From: Oscarella lobularis | Taxonomy: Eukaryota > Porifera > Homoscleromorpha > Homosclerophorida > Oscarellidae | Reading direction: 5' to 3' | Assembly: GCF_947507565.1 (NCBI RefSeq) | Contig: NC_089175.1 | Span: forward strand, 1,008,233 to 1,072,232 | Length of the DNA stretch: 64,000 bases | Shown here: in pieces, positions 12,079 to 22,729 of the stretch | Layout: each line of letters begins with the position of its first letter | Numbering within the stretch: position 1 is the stretch's first letter | Translations under genes and position numbers: made by a program | The notes under the pieces: generated by a model | The model's input: only the letters and a program-made list of their open reading frames with translations | Told to the model about the DNA's origin: nothing | The model's database searches: none

Positions 12079-13234
12079 TGTTCAAATAGATTAGATTGCG
12101 CAAACTGTATCAGGAAAACGAAAAGTTTATAAGTAGTTTATCACAAAAGCACTAGCACTTCAGTGAGAACATCGGCAGAATAGAATAATGCCTCTGATAC
12201 TATAACAACTGAGGCTCAACGGCTTTCTACGGGCCTGTGGTTTCGGGGTGAAGTTAATTGCTCCAAAGCGTTGGCGGGGTCGCCATGTGTCCGATAAATA
12301 CGTAGAATGCGCCTCTGTAATTTAATTGGCATATGACCTGCTTATAGTGTGCAAATAAAGTTGACGTTTAAAAAAATTGCGCCGCACGCCTTCCACTTGT
12401 ATATTATGGTCATGCAGACGAAGGATTCAAAAGACGTCGCAGTAAACAGGTACCTGATCATGGAGGATATGTAATGAACATATGCTAGCGGCGTGAAAAT
12501 CATTCATCTGCATGGCTGAAAGTGGATCTTTTCACTATGAGCGGGCCCCACATATCCCGTACAGAAAAAGTCACGAGATCTCATGAGATGGTCGTCACGT
12601 GAAACAGTCAAAACACCTGAGCACTCTTGAAAAAAGGCTATAATCTCATCAAAAATATAAAGTTCTCACAAGTTTTCAGTGTAAAACTCATGAGTTTGAG
12701 GGGTAATTTATGAAATCGCGAGATTTGTCCCAAATTTCACGTGAAAACTCGTGGGATTTAGCTCATGATATCGTGACTTTTTAGCTGAGAGAGGCGTCAT
12801 TCTACAAGTGTACGTATCTATCCGTCACATGACGTACCCTGCCATCGCGTCGGATCGAAAAGAAAGGACCACGTGATTTTTCAGAGACCGTGCCCTTCTC
12901 CTCCCAGGGAGAAGGCCGACCGGCCGGGCCTGGCCATGACCCACGCGAAGCGGGCTGATGAAACAGTCTTTTGTGCCAATTGAAGATCAGCGGTACAGTG
13001 CATATACAGTATGTACAAATATTAACTACGAGAGCCCACCGCATGCTACGTGTTCATACCTCTTCTACTTCTTCCAAAATTAGCGCGCCCTCAGCTGTAT
13101 TTGCTGTGTCGCCGTTTTATAGATCAGACGCCCAACGGAAACAAATGCGAATGTTGAAATGCTGTACGTACGCATGCTCGACCTTTGCCCATCCCATCCC
13201 CCCCAGAAATTATTATATTCATCTGGCAAGAATT
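12079..13234. other. Non-coding stretch upstream of ROCO copy 2
   Basis: No supported exon. It contains short motifs such as CACGTG (12870) and a GGCC-rich patch near 12915, and probably includes the promoter of ROCO copy 2. Confidence 0.4.
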
Positions 13235-13556
13235 CTCTCAATGAAATCAGCGACGGACGTTTTGCCCTTTGCGCATTGAGCCGCGGCTTCTTCGGTTTCC
13301 CAGCGGTGAGTTGCAACGCAAAAATTCGCCGGAAATTTAACTTCTGCTGCGCCAAGAAATGTATCACCCTGCTCCTTTGCGGGATGCATGAACTCAGCAA
13401 TGTGCACGGCAGAAGCCTAAGGCTTGAGGAAATCGCCGTTTGTCTCCATTCGGCAAAGCGTCTTTCCGATTGGATTAGTAATCTTGCCTTCTCATTTTCG
13501 GTAGACGGTCTAAGCATAGTCTAAGTGGTCTAAGTGGACTTTGCTTTTTATCGGTG
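13235..13556 (-). pseudogene. Roc-domain fragment
   Basis: The minus strand matches the middle of the long Roc-COR exon (GDFLK..., VHIAE, FCVATHRWETEEAAA), but reading frames are broken and both ends are abrupt. It covers roughly the region corresponding to 18010-18310 in ROCO copy 3. It is a relic of another ROCO copy. Confidence 0.65.
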
Positions 13557-13852
13557 CCGCATCGGGCCAAGATCTCGCACGACGTCGTTTTCGTTCGATT
13601 CTTCGGCTTTTCTCCACATCATGTTGTAGAGTTTCTCCTCGGACGGGCTCGGAACGACTCCGGGAGGAATCTGAGGAGTCGAAGAACGCTACTGATTGAA
13701 AACACGAGTCAGGAGCCGAACTGTCTAGACAAATAGCATGCATTTACGTCGCTCGCTCCATCTGCTTCCTCGGTCATTCTAAAAAGACTGCCAACAAAGC
13801 AAAATTTGATTCAAACTGGTCTACGTTAACGCGCGCAGGATAGGAGACTTTC
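13557..13852. repeat. Duplicated head-to-head flank of CCDC134-like copies
   Basis: Related sequence lies at 6490-6689, 14985-15142 and 21180-21345. On the minus strand it contains ATGACC/GCCGAGGAAGCAG (M-T/A-E-E-A-D-G-A-S-D) followed by a possible GTAAAT donor, which may be the first exon of an unidentified gene that once lay head-to-head with CCDC134. No further exons could be followed. Confidence 0.4.
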
Positions 13853-14783
13853 ATGTGGGCGTGTGAGGGGGCGTGTGTCTCAAAAATTTCGCTTTTTCGT
13901 TCTTCTTCTTCTCCAATTTCGCGTCTCGCTGTTGATCGATAATGACACGGATAAGAGCGTCATTTCTTATCTTCAGATTTGTACGATTACAGCACCTTAC
14001 GCTCGAAAATCGATTTCGTTCTCCGCGCAGACAAACGTCTTCTCAGGCAGAAACGCGTTGATCACGTTGAGGCAGCTAAATCATTAGCAGAATGGATAAC
14101 TACGAAAAAAAATACCAAATTGATTTTCGACAATTTTTTCGTAACGAAAGATCTCACACTGTGCCATTCTTGAGTTTTTGAGATTTTGCTTAGGTATTTA
14201 CTAAAGTTCAAAAAGCATGGAGGAAGACGAGTGGGAAGCAGAAAAAGAACTTCCTCAGGACGAGAAAGTGCTAGCAGAGAAATATTTATCGATATCATTT
14301 AATTAAATTCTTCATTAAGGTTCGTCAAAATTATTCGAAAATAGACTTTTTATGGGAGATCTCGTCCTAAGAATTCCTGACACGAGTCATAGGGTCAGTG
14401 CATTGAGAAGATAGATTTAAATTTATTTAGGATTTGCTGTTGTACATATAGATTTATGACACGAATGAAGATTGGAAGGGACTAATGAGCTGGGCCTATG
14501 CAATATGTGATAATGCGGATGTGTTTGAAAAACATGATCTGCAACTTTTGCATTTGGTATGTTACCAGATTAAAATGATTTCTAATTTACGCAGCCTAAG
14601 AGGTATCTGTATGGAATGATAACGTTTTCCTTTTGCTTCTTTTTTTTTGAGTTTTAGGGAGATGCAAGCAGATGGACGAAGATCGTCGAGCGGTGGAAGG
14701 AAAACGCCAAAGAGGTATGACGTGCTCTCTGTAGATGGGGCAAGAGCTGGGCCTTCAATGCAGGACAAAGGCATGAACTGTGA
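13853..14783 (+). pseudogene. CCDC134-like copy R2 (decayed)
   Basis: Same exon series as the copy at 6690-7603. Exon 4 (ending ...RIPDTSHR) and exon 5 (WKGLMSWAYAICDNADVFEK, donor GTATGT) are intact here. An insertion in the first exon puts the ATG out of frame with the signal peptide, and the last exon has lost the segment between GLGL and the C-terminal block, so the HEL end is not in frame. The last intron is longer than in the other copies. Confidence 0.65.
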
Positions 14784-15142
14784 AGGATTGGCAGAATAAG
14801 AGGTGCTATACACGTACAGTAGTAATACATAGTAATTGATACCTGCCGTTTTCTAACACGCGACTCTTCAATTTCGCCCCAGCTGTCTTTTTGATTTACT
14901 GTACCTGTAACCAACAAAAACCGTAATTTATAACGGGATCTCACTAATGACAAGGCTTGGACGTTTTGGTAGGTGGCTAAGCATGAACGACTCCGGGAGG
15001 AATCTGAGGAGTCGAAGAACGCTACTGATTGAAAACACGAGTCAGGAGCCGAACTGTCTAATGCATTTACGTCGCTCGCTCCATCTGCTTCCTCGGTCAT
15101 TCTAAAAAGATGGTCTACGCGCAGGATATAGGAGAGACTTTC

Positions 15143-16013
15143 ATGTGGGCGTGTGTCTAAAAAATTTCGCTTTTTGGTGCTTCTTCTTCTCCAATTTCGC
15201 GTCTCGCTGTTGATCGATAATGACACTGATAAGAGCGTCATTTCTCATCTTCAGATTTGTACGATTACAGCACCTTACGCTCGAAAATCGATTTCTTTCT
15301 CCGCGCAGACAAACGTCTTCTCAGGCAGAAACGCGTTGATCACGTTGACGCTGCTAAATCATTAGCAGACATGGATAACTACGAGAAAAAATACAAAATG
15401 CTCTAATTGATTTTCGACAAGATTGTTTTCGTAATGAAAGACTGTACCATTTTCGAGTCTTTGAGATTTTGCTTAGGTGTTTACTGAAGTTCAAAAAAGC
15501 ATGAAGGAAGACGAGTGGGGAGCAGGAAAAGAACTTCCTCAGGACGAAAAACAGAGAAAGTGGTAGCACAGAAATGTTTATTTATCTATTATTTAAATTC
15601 TCTATTATTTTAAGGTTTGTTAAAATTATTTGAAAATACACTTTTTATGGGAGATCTCGTTCTAAGAATTCCTGACATGAGTCATAGGGTCAGTAGTGCA
15701 TTGAAAACTCACATTTAGATTAATTTAGGATTTGGTATTGTACATATAGATTTATGACAGGAAGATTGGAAGGGGCTAATGAGCTGGGCCTATGCAATAT
15801 GTGAGAATGCCGACGTATTTGAAAAGCATGATCTGCAACTTTTGGTACAATGTTGCCAGATCTAGACTAAAATGATTTCTAATTTACTCTCTGTAGATGG
15901 AGCAAGAGCTGGGTCTCATCTACTAATCCGTATAGGGAGACTCGTTCAACTGCTGCTACAAAAACGGTTCGGAAGAGAAAGGAAAGGCGGGGGGCTTCAA
16001 TGCAGGGACAAAT
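15143..16013 (+). pseudogene. CCDC134-like copy R3 (decayed)
   Basis: Exons align with R1 and R2. The signal-peptide exon has TAA six codons after ATG, exon 5 carries a short deletion (GACAGGAAGATTGG) that shifts the frame, and the C-terminal exon is cut short before the HEL end. It faces ROCO copy 3 tail to tail, as in the other modules. Confidence 0.65.
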
Positions 16014-16346
16014 AGACGTTTATTCAATAGTAATAGCTCTCGTACCCGCTGTTTTGTACCTTTTTCCTTTTCGTCTTCGTCTTCCGGACTGTAAAGAACA
16101 GAAAACTTTTTCTCTGTCGCCCGAAAGCTTCGGCAGGGAATGACTTGACCAGAAGGCAGGTGCGAAATTCTGTATTTCACAGTCGTCATGACAAATTTTA
16201 CAGTGATGCATAAAGAAACTAAACAACGTTATCGATACCAATATGATTAACTTTTACGCAGCTACGAGACTATACATCTAAAAACAATTTGTGAAACGAC
16301 ACACTTATAGAACAACATAGCCTTACTTGTGCAATGGAGGAGGAGC

Positions 16347-19300
16347 CTACGCTGTAACACTGTCGGGATCATCACATTGGAAAACGTCTGATATCAAAGC
16401 GTTTTGGCTTTCTTCTTTCAGAGCAAGTATGAGCATTCTTCTCGTGGCATTTTTGTGATGCTTTTCTGCCCAGGTAGTAAGCATTGCCTGGGCCCGATCT
16501 CGATCCCTGCCCTTGGCTTCAAAGTCATCCAATTCAATGAATGTAAACTTTGGATCTGGCCCAAGAGCCCCTCCAACATGCCTCCAGTGGTGTCCAATTT
16601 TTTTAGCCACAGAACGCAGTTCATCTGAAGATACTTTTCCATTAAGATATGAGCCTAAAGAGGGAACATGTAGACCTAGCGATGAGAAAAGACACTTACC
16701 GTCTGCCTGAGAACCTTCTGTGGAAAATCTCATCCTTGAAATGAAACAAAATGTTGGCATATTAAAATTAACATACTATAAACCTGACCTTGGATCTGCT
16801 CCAAACCACAGCTTCATGCAGCGGAGCTCCTCCTCATTTAGCTGACTGATTCCGTCAGTCAAGGTGTGCATTCTCGTTTCTATTGAAAAGTCTTTCAGTG
16901 CAGCGAGGCTTTCGAAAAGAGCGGAACTATCTCGGCTTTCTTTCACTTGACAATAGAATTCTGCCTGCAATCCCGCCATGCCTCGTTGTTTTGCGTCATT
17001 CACGTTCTTCATAAACCAGTCATACAATCCTTTGCAAGACGAGGAAAGTTCGGCCTTCTGCTCCTCCGTTAGTGACCCTTTTGCATAAAGAGTAAGACTG
17101 ACGCAGTTTCTAGAGCCTTGGTAGAGAAATTCTGCGTTAACTCCCGGCGACAGTGGGAAAACCAGTCTGTTTCTCTTCAACGGCGGTACGTCAGACGGCT
17201 GACAATATTTTCGAATAAGACGAGTAGCCAAGCGAAAGAAAAGCGCTTCTGGGAAGAACAAGACGTCCTTGGCATAGACAATAAGTGGAAATGAAAATGA
17301 CGCTTTTTGAATAAACGCTTGGATGTATTTCGTTTCCTGCCTGAAATCGTCCTGGAGAAAGCAGGGAGCGTAGTAGCCTTTGCCTTCTGATCCTTTTTCC
17401 TTTTCTACAAGAACGTCAAAATGACAAAGAATGCTTTTTGCTGATGCATAGTCCCGATCTTTCACTTCGGCTTGCTTCAGCAAACAATTTACCAATTTAA
17501 GAGAAAGAAAGCCAGAACCAACGGCTTTTTGCCAACCCGTTCGGAGTTTGGGTGGGAGATTCAATTTAGAGTGTACAGAACCAACAAATGAAGCCAAGAG
17601 TTTCAACAGCCAATCAGAATTGTGAAAGATGACTTTCTGAAGCTGAGGAACGTCTGGGAAATAGTAAACAGCACCCACATGAGTTAGGTGCAACAAGGCA
17701 TCCTCCAATTCCCTGTCATCGGTAATGTGACATTTCTCTGCCACTTGTTTTACTTCCTCAAGCGTCGATACAGAGCGTCCTGTTATGTTCACAAGTTTCC
17801 CCATCACGCCTTCAAATTTCAGCCAGCGCGCCTTTTGTTCATTCTGTTTCTTCCAGAAGTCATCCGTCATTGTGTCAACTGCACTTCTAATTTCCTTGGC
17901 AGTGGGATCTTCTTTATCTGTGCCGGATGTCTCGTTATCAACGAGAAAAAACTCGAGTTCCGATGAAGGTCGAACGAAATGACCTTGGCAAGCTTGCTTT
18001 TGAAACAACTGTTTGAGATATTCATTGTTTTCACTAATGAAATCAACGACGGACGATTCTCTCTTCGCGCATCGAGCTTCTTCAGCTTTGCAGCGGTGAG
18101 TTGCAACGCAAAATATCGCCGGAAATTCTACTCCTTCCGTCTCTCCAAGATAGTCATCGCCCTGCTGCTCTACAGGATGAGCAATGTGCACGGCAGAAGC
18201 CCAATGCTTGAGGAAATCGCCATTTGTCTCCATTCGGCAAAGCTTCTGTTCAATCGGATTGATTTTATCGCCTTCTAGTTTTCGGTAAGTGGACTTTGCT
18301 TTATCGGTGAGGAGCTTTGCACCATTGAAAACAAGCAAATAGACGGAGAGAGCGCCGGGAGGCATGAGAGCCACATGAGACGCCAGAAAGGGTTCTTGCC
18401 CCCCGAGATCGCAGATAGTCATCAAAGTGACCTTGTTCTCATCGCCGAATAAATCGTCATCGTTTATTATAGCTTCTATTTTGTCAAGGTGATCTTCGGT
18501 CAGCTTCTCTTCTTTGTGGCTGGAGTCTAAATCTATTTTGCCAAGGTGCTCTTCGGTCAGCTTCGCTCTTTTAGGGCTAGAGACTGAAAAGACGCTTATT
18601 ATAATATGCGCGCGATAGACTAAATACAAACCTTCCGTGATTTGAGTAGAACCACCAGACAATGGCCGATCTCCCAAAGATTGACGGTCAGAAACTCGTG
18701 GCTCTCTCTCTCTAACACCATAAGCAAACAACGCCATCATAATTAAATATTAATGAAACAATGAAATACCCTTTTGTGTTTGCTTCATCGGTGCGAGCAT
18801 TTTTAAAAGTCTTATTTAACTCTTTTTTGTGCTCTTCAAAAGTCAATAGTCGCCACTTCTCAGTATCGGTACCGGCGTGGGATTTCATCATTGTGACGGC
18901 CTTGCTAAGGTTAAGACCGCACGTGCTGGGCTGTTCTTCAAACTTCTCATGGAAAAGAAGTCGGACGAGACATGTTTTTCCAACTCCATCTTGTCCAATC
19001 ACATTAAGACGAACTCGAGCAACTTTCACCATGCCCTTCTTCAGGCGAGAAGCCCTCGACCAAGCATCTCTACCATACCGATAATGGCGTAGTAGACGTC
19101 TTGCAATAGATATCCATTTATTTCTGAGTAAATCCCGCAGTTTGTCTTCACCGGCCATTTTGTTAAGAAACGAACCTAACGCATCATCACTGCAGCGTGC
19201 ATTAGGCACTATCGACTTACTGGCGGATGAAGATACAGGAGAAGTTGTAGTAGTAGCACCCTCACTCAGACGTGATCGTAGTCGTTGGGCCAATGCGGAC

Positions 19301-19551
19301 TGAGGAGGATCGTCTTCTTCCAGCGCTTCGATGAACTTGAGCAACGAGCCAGGCCCCCTTTTGCTGATGTATTTCCAAATGAGCTCGTGCACTCTCTCCC
19401 TCGTGGTTTTGACGAGCCCGATCGCTTCGATGTCGTCTGGGGAGAGTAGCCTCTTTGACATGAGGATGTCTCTGAGACGTCCCGAGTAGACGAAGTTGTC
19501 CACCAAGAAAACAATTTCCGGCTGCACAATACGTTGCCATTCGCCTGCCAT
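16347..19551 (-). CDS. ROCO copy 3: CARD-Roc-COR-Death
   Basis: Exons 19551-18770, 18576-16789, 16734-16700 (35 nt) and 16675-16347 join in frame to 977 aa. The CARD (aa about 1-95) matches copy 1 closely. The first Death exon is reduced to a short linker (LRDLLRNKW..., HYRYGRD) fused straight to the Roc exon, so the three 5' exons of copy 1 are one exon here. The copy 1 donor and acceptor (GTAAGT...TTAG) are still visible 45 nt apart and are in frame, so splicing there would only remove 15 codons. P-loop GQDGVGKT, DLGGQE and COR are intact; one Death domain closes the protein. The N-terminus of the 18576 exon carries a tandem duplication (KLTEEHLGKID / KLTEDHLDKIE). Confidence 0.85.
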
Positions 19552-19873
19552 TCTGGTTTGCACGCCGTCGACGCCGTCAAACGCCAACGCCACACACACC
19601 CCAACACGAATATACGGGCCCTTCGTTAACTAGATAATGATGGCCTTTTGTGAGCCATCATGTGATCCCCGAACACCCTCAGCACGGTATCTGTCACTCT
19701 AATTTTAGGAAAGCTGATGTGCATAATGTGCATCACACTGCCTAACCATGACATGCATTATTTTCCACAAAATCCTACAATTAGCTAATTTGACCTGTCA
19801 TGCGCACAGAGCTACCCCTCCCCAGCCCAACTTTTTCAGGTGATCGTGTCACGAGGCCCATTATCAGCTCGCA

Positions 19874-19921
19874 GTTGGGTTTGCGTGCTGCGAGCTTCGC
19901 TCGCAGCACGACAAACCCAAC
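19874..19921. repeat. Long hairpin, TTC/GAA loop (first)
   Basis: Arms 19874-19895 and 19899-19921 pair over 22 bp with a single bulged A (19911); the loop is TTC. The minus strand has GCGAAGC at the tip, a sequence known to form an unusually stable DNA mini-hairpin. It lies inside the MITE-like element. Confidence 0.85.
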
Positions 19922-20238
19922 GTGCTCCTTTACTGCGTTCCCTTGATAAATGTTACTAATAAGCTCACTGTTATATGCCCGTTATGTTTATCAGACATAG
20001 ATATAACAGTGCTGTTATGCTGAAAACTATTGAACACTATCCGGGGTTGCTATCTACTATGACGTCACCTTTTTTGGCAGCACTGTGAAATATACGGGAG
20101 AGTATGACATCACAATGAATGTGATGTCATAAAGGCACCTTTGTGTGTGATTGGCCTAAGAGCGATTGTGACGTGAGCGTGACCGACAGACAGAACCACA
20201 CTTTGAGATTTTGGCCGATCACGTTTGAGAGCCCCTCC

Positions 20239-20279
20239 CACCAGGGCGCGCGCGGGCTTCGCCCGCGCGCGCCCTGGTG
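20239..20279. repeat. Long hairpin, TTC/GAA loop (second)
   Basis: Two perfect 19-bp arms (20239-20257 and 20261-20279), almost all G and C, flank the loop TTC; the minus strand again reads GCGAAGC at the tip. It overlaps the right terminal repeat of the element. Confidence 0.9.
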
Positions 20280-20299
20280 TTCGGGGAATAATCATGTGA

Positions 20300-21578
20300 G
20301 TCTCCCTCATCTCCGCCCTTTGAGTTCTGTGATGCTCAGGACACCCAAAATCCCAGAAGCAAACCATACGAAGCGTTCCTACAGTCAATATTAATTAAAA
20401 GTAAAAAAAGTGGCTGAGAGGCACTGCCCCTCGCACATGCATATTATCTCTGATGCCAGCACGTAAAAAAAGTTAAACAGGTACAAACTAGCAGCAGTGA
20501 AGCTACTTCAAGCTTTCAAACAGTTATTACGACGCAGGATACAGGCCTACCTCGTTGATCACCAGTTCGTCCAGCCATTGAGCATTGTACGTACGTCACC
20601 GCAGCTTTCATCGCGTGCGCTGCACCGTTCTTAATTCCCGCACCAGCAGCGGCGCCGCGTTCTGACTTCGCCGGAGGAGGTGCATGGCCTATATATAGGA
20701 TGGTCGACCGTGTTTCGGCGCCACAGGACTACTGGAGGGACGTTGGCGGAGGCTTCTTCTTAATTAATTAAGACGAGGAATCATTGGTCGTGCGTGGCTA
20801 ACGTACACATCCACTTCTTTTCCGTCCTCGTCGCTTACAATCCTCATTAGCAGATCTCGCCTACACAGTGCAAGATTACGCAGATTTTAACTCAGAAAAA
20901 CTTCGCGTATACGTGTATGGCTTTTGCCAAAGGCAACAGCATAACGGCTGCATGACGATCGACGCCCCTTAATTGTGAGGCGTTCCTTCGATCATCATTC
21001 GGCTTTCTGATTAATTAATTAACTCAAGTCCAACGGATCTGTCTCTGTCACGACTTCCACGTTCGCTCCAAAAGCCTTTTACTTGGAGTCCACACCTTCC
21101 AAATTAAAATGAGCGACTGTAGAGGCAATATTTCGAGCTCACGTCTCGCACGTCGTACGTCGTTTTCGTTGGATTCGTCGGATTTTCTCCACATCATGCT
21201 TATAGACTCCGGGAGGAATCTGAGTCAACCCGGAAGAATGCGACTGATTGAAAACACAAGTCAGGAGCCAAACTTTCTAGACACATAACATGCGTTTACG
21301 TTTCTCGCTGCACCTGCTTCTTCAGCCATTCTCTAAAAAACGAAAAAAAGTGCATGATGTTACTGTACGCTCTAACAGTCTATTAATCAATAATGGACGC
21401 AGGCGCGTCAAGCTGACTAATGCACTGTAATGGTCAGTGCATATACAGTAGTTCACGTCCGCAGAAATGAAAAGACGCTGAAGAGCCGGGCGTAAGGATA
21501 TGCAGATCTGCAAACTTACATTGTCTTGTACGCTTTGACCCTTTCAACACTTCCAATGTCACCTCATAAAAACTCTGG
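20300..21578. repeat. 5' flank of ROCO copy 3 (duplicon)
   Basis: Matches 5270-6680 block by block, including the TATATATA-containing GC-rich stretch (near 20690) and the CGTCGTTTTCG block (near 21160). No intact coding exon seen. Confidence 0.5.
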
Positions 21579-22050
21579 TAAGATGAATTCTAGATAGCGG
21601 TGTCTCTATCTACTGTACATTCGTCTTACATTTTCTTGTACGTGCACTTTGATTCCTCCAATTTCACCACATAGAATCTAGTAAGACGAATTCTAGATAG
21701 AGGAGTCTCTCATCTACACTCGTCTTACATTTTCTTGCGTGTGCGCTTTGACGCTTCCAATTCCACCGCACAAAAATCTGATAAGGCGAATCGTAGATAG
21801 AGATGTCTCTATCGAGATATCTCCATCTACCCTTCGCCTTACGTTTTCTTGACTCCTTGACCCTTCCAATTTCAATACCTACTAGTAGTAAGACGAATTG
21901 TAGAAAGAGATGTCTCTATCTACATTCGCCTTACGTTTTCTCGACGCTTTGAACCTTCTAATTTCGCCACATAAAATCTAGTAAGACGAATTCTAGATAG
22001 AGGGTCTCTATATCTAGACTCGTCTTACATTTTCTTGTACGTGCACTAGC
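21579..22050. repeat. 100-bp inverted-repeat array (5 units)
   Basis: About five units begin near 21579, 21681, 21780, 21887 and 21979. Each has GTAAGACGAATTCTAGATAG, then a few bases, then its approximate reverse complement (CTATCTACATTCGTCTTAC), then about 50 bp of spacer. One more unit lies alone at 25931-25985. The right arm is the same motif as the donor end of the micro-exon array units. Confidence 0.7.
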
Positions 22051-22161
22051 TTTGACCCTTCCAATTACCTAGGAGGCAATATTTCGAGCTGACGTCTCGC
22101 ACGTCGTCGTTTACGTTCGGCTTTTCTGTTATAGAGATTCTCCGGGAGTCGATCATATATC

Positions 22162-22415
22162 GTGCGCCAAGCGGCTCGATCGCTTCGACGGCAATTCGCT
22201 CGAAAATGTCGTTGACGAACGAGTTCATGATGCTCATCGCTTTCGAGCTGATTCCCGTGTCGGGATGGACTTGCTTGAGGACTTTGTAGATGTAGATCGA
22301 GAAGGTTTCCTTGCGATGGCGACGATCGACGCTTCTTGTCCGTCGCGGCCTTGTTCGCTTTGTCGCCGGCTTTCTTTTCGCCTTTCTTGCTTGCTACGCC
22401 TTTCGGGGGAGCCAT
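22162..22415 (-). pseudogene. Truncated H2B copy 1
   Basis: Starts [19 protein letters not shown] like the intact H2B at 33842-34222, then loses frame after KKRR by a small insertion and breaks off after the codons for SRLAH. Part of the H2B promoter (GCGAACGTGAACGGAA, near 22480) came along. Confidence 0.8.
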
Positions 22416-22729
22416 TTCTTCAACTCGTCGATCGTATCTGTATGAGTGTGGATCGAAAACGTACGTGCGCTACTCTTGCGAACGTGAACGGAACAGTCGC
22501 GTTTGATCGCCATGACAGATTCTACAGTGATGCTGCATGCTTAAAGAAAGTCAGACATCGGTCAGGCATCACTACTAACAACGATACAAATACTAACACG
22601 ATCACCCTTCACGCAGCTACACGAGACTATACACCCTAAAACAATGTATGAAACTGCACAACTTAATTAATTAAACTAAAAAAACACAGCCTTACTTGTG
22701 CTCCTAAATTAGTGCAATGGAGAGGAAGG

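Larger units (their letters stand above)
19657..20299. mobile_element. MITE-like element with 12-bp TIRs
   Basis: TCCCCGAACACC at 19666-19677 is the exact reverse complement of GGTGTTCGGGGA at 20276-20287. The 9-bp word ATCATGTGA flanks both sides (19657-19665 and 20291-20299, the right one after a 3-base gap). The homologous flank of ROCO copy 1 (near 5280) has the word once and lacks the insert. No transposase frame is present. The 9-bp duplication would suit a MULE-type element, 8 bp a hAT; the family is not certain. Confidence 0.6.

Noticed and set aside
16776-18740. Extending the ROCO copy 3 Roc-COR exon upstream to the GVREREPRVSDRQ frame
   Set aside because: The GA-rich segment is shared by introns of copies 1, 2 and 5. 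The phase-2 acceptor CTCTAG at 18577 works in all four copies, so the upstream part is treated as intron.
19874-20279. Hairpins as transcription terminators
   Set aside because: They lie in a mobile-looking insert in a eukaryote with no gene ending there and no T run.
20110-20388. Minus-strand frame across the GC hairpin
   Set aside because: Its coding look comes from the palindrome; there is no homology or splice support.
22065-22415. A 116-aa frame starting like H2B
   Set aside because: Only the first 30 residues are H2B; the rest is frame-shifted histone sequence, so it is listed as a pseudogene.
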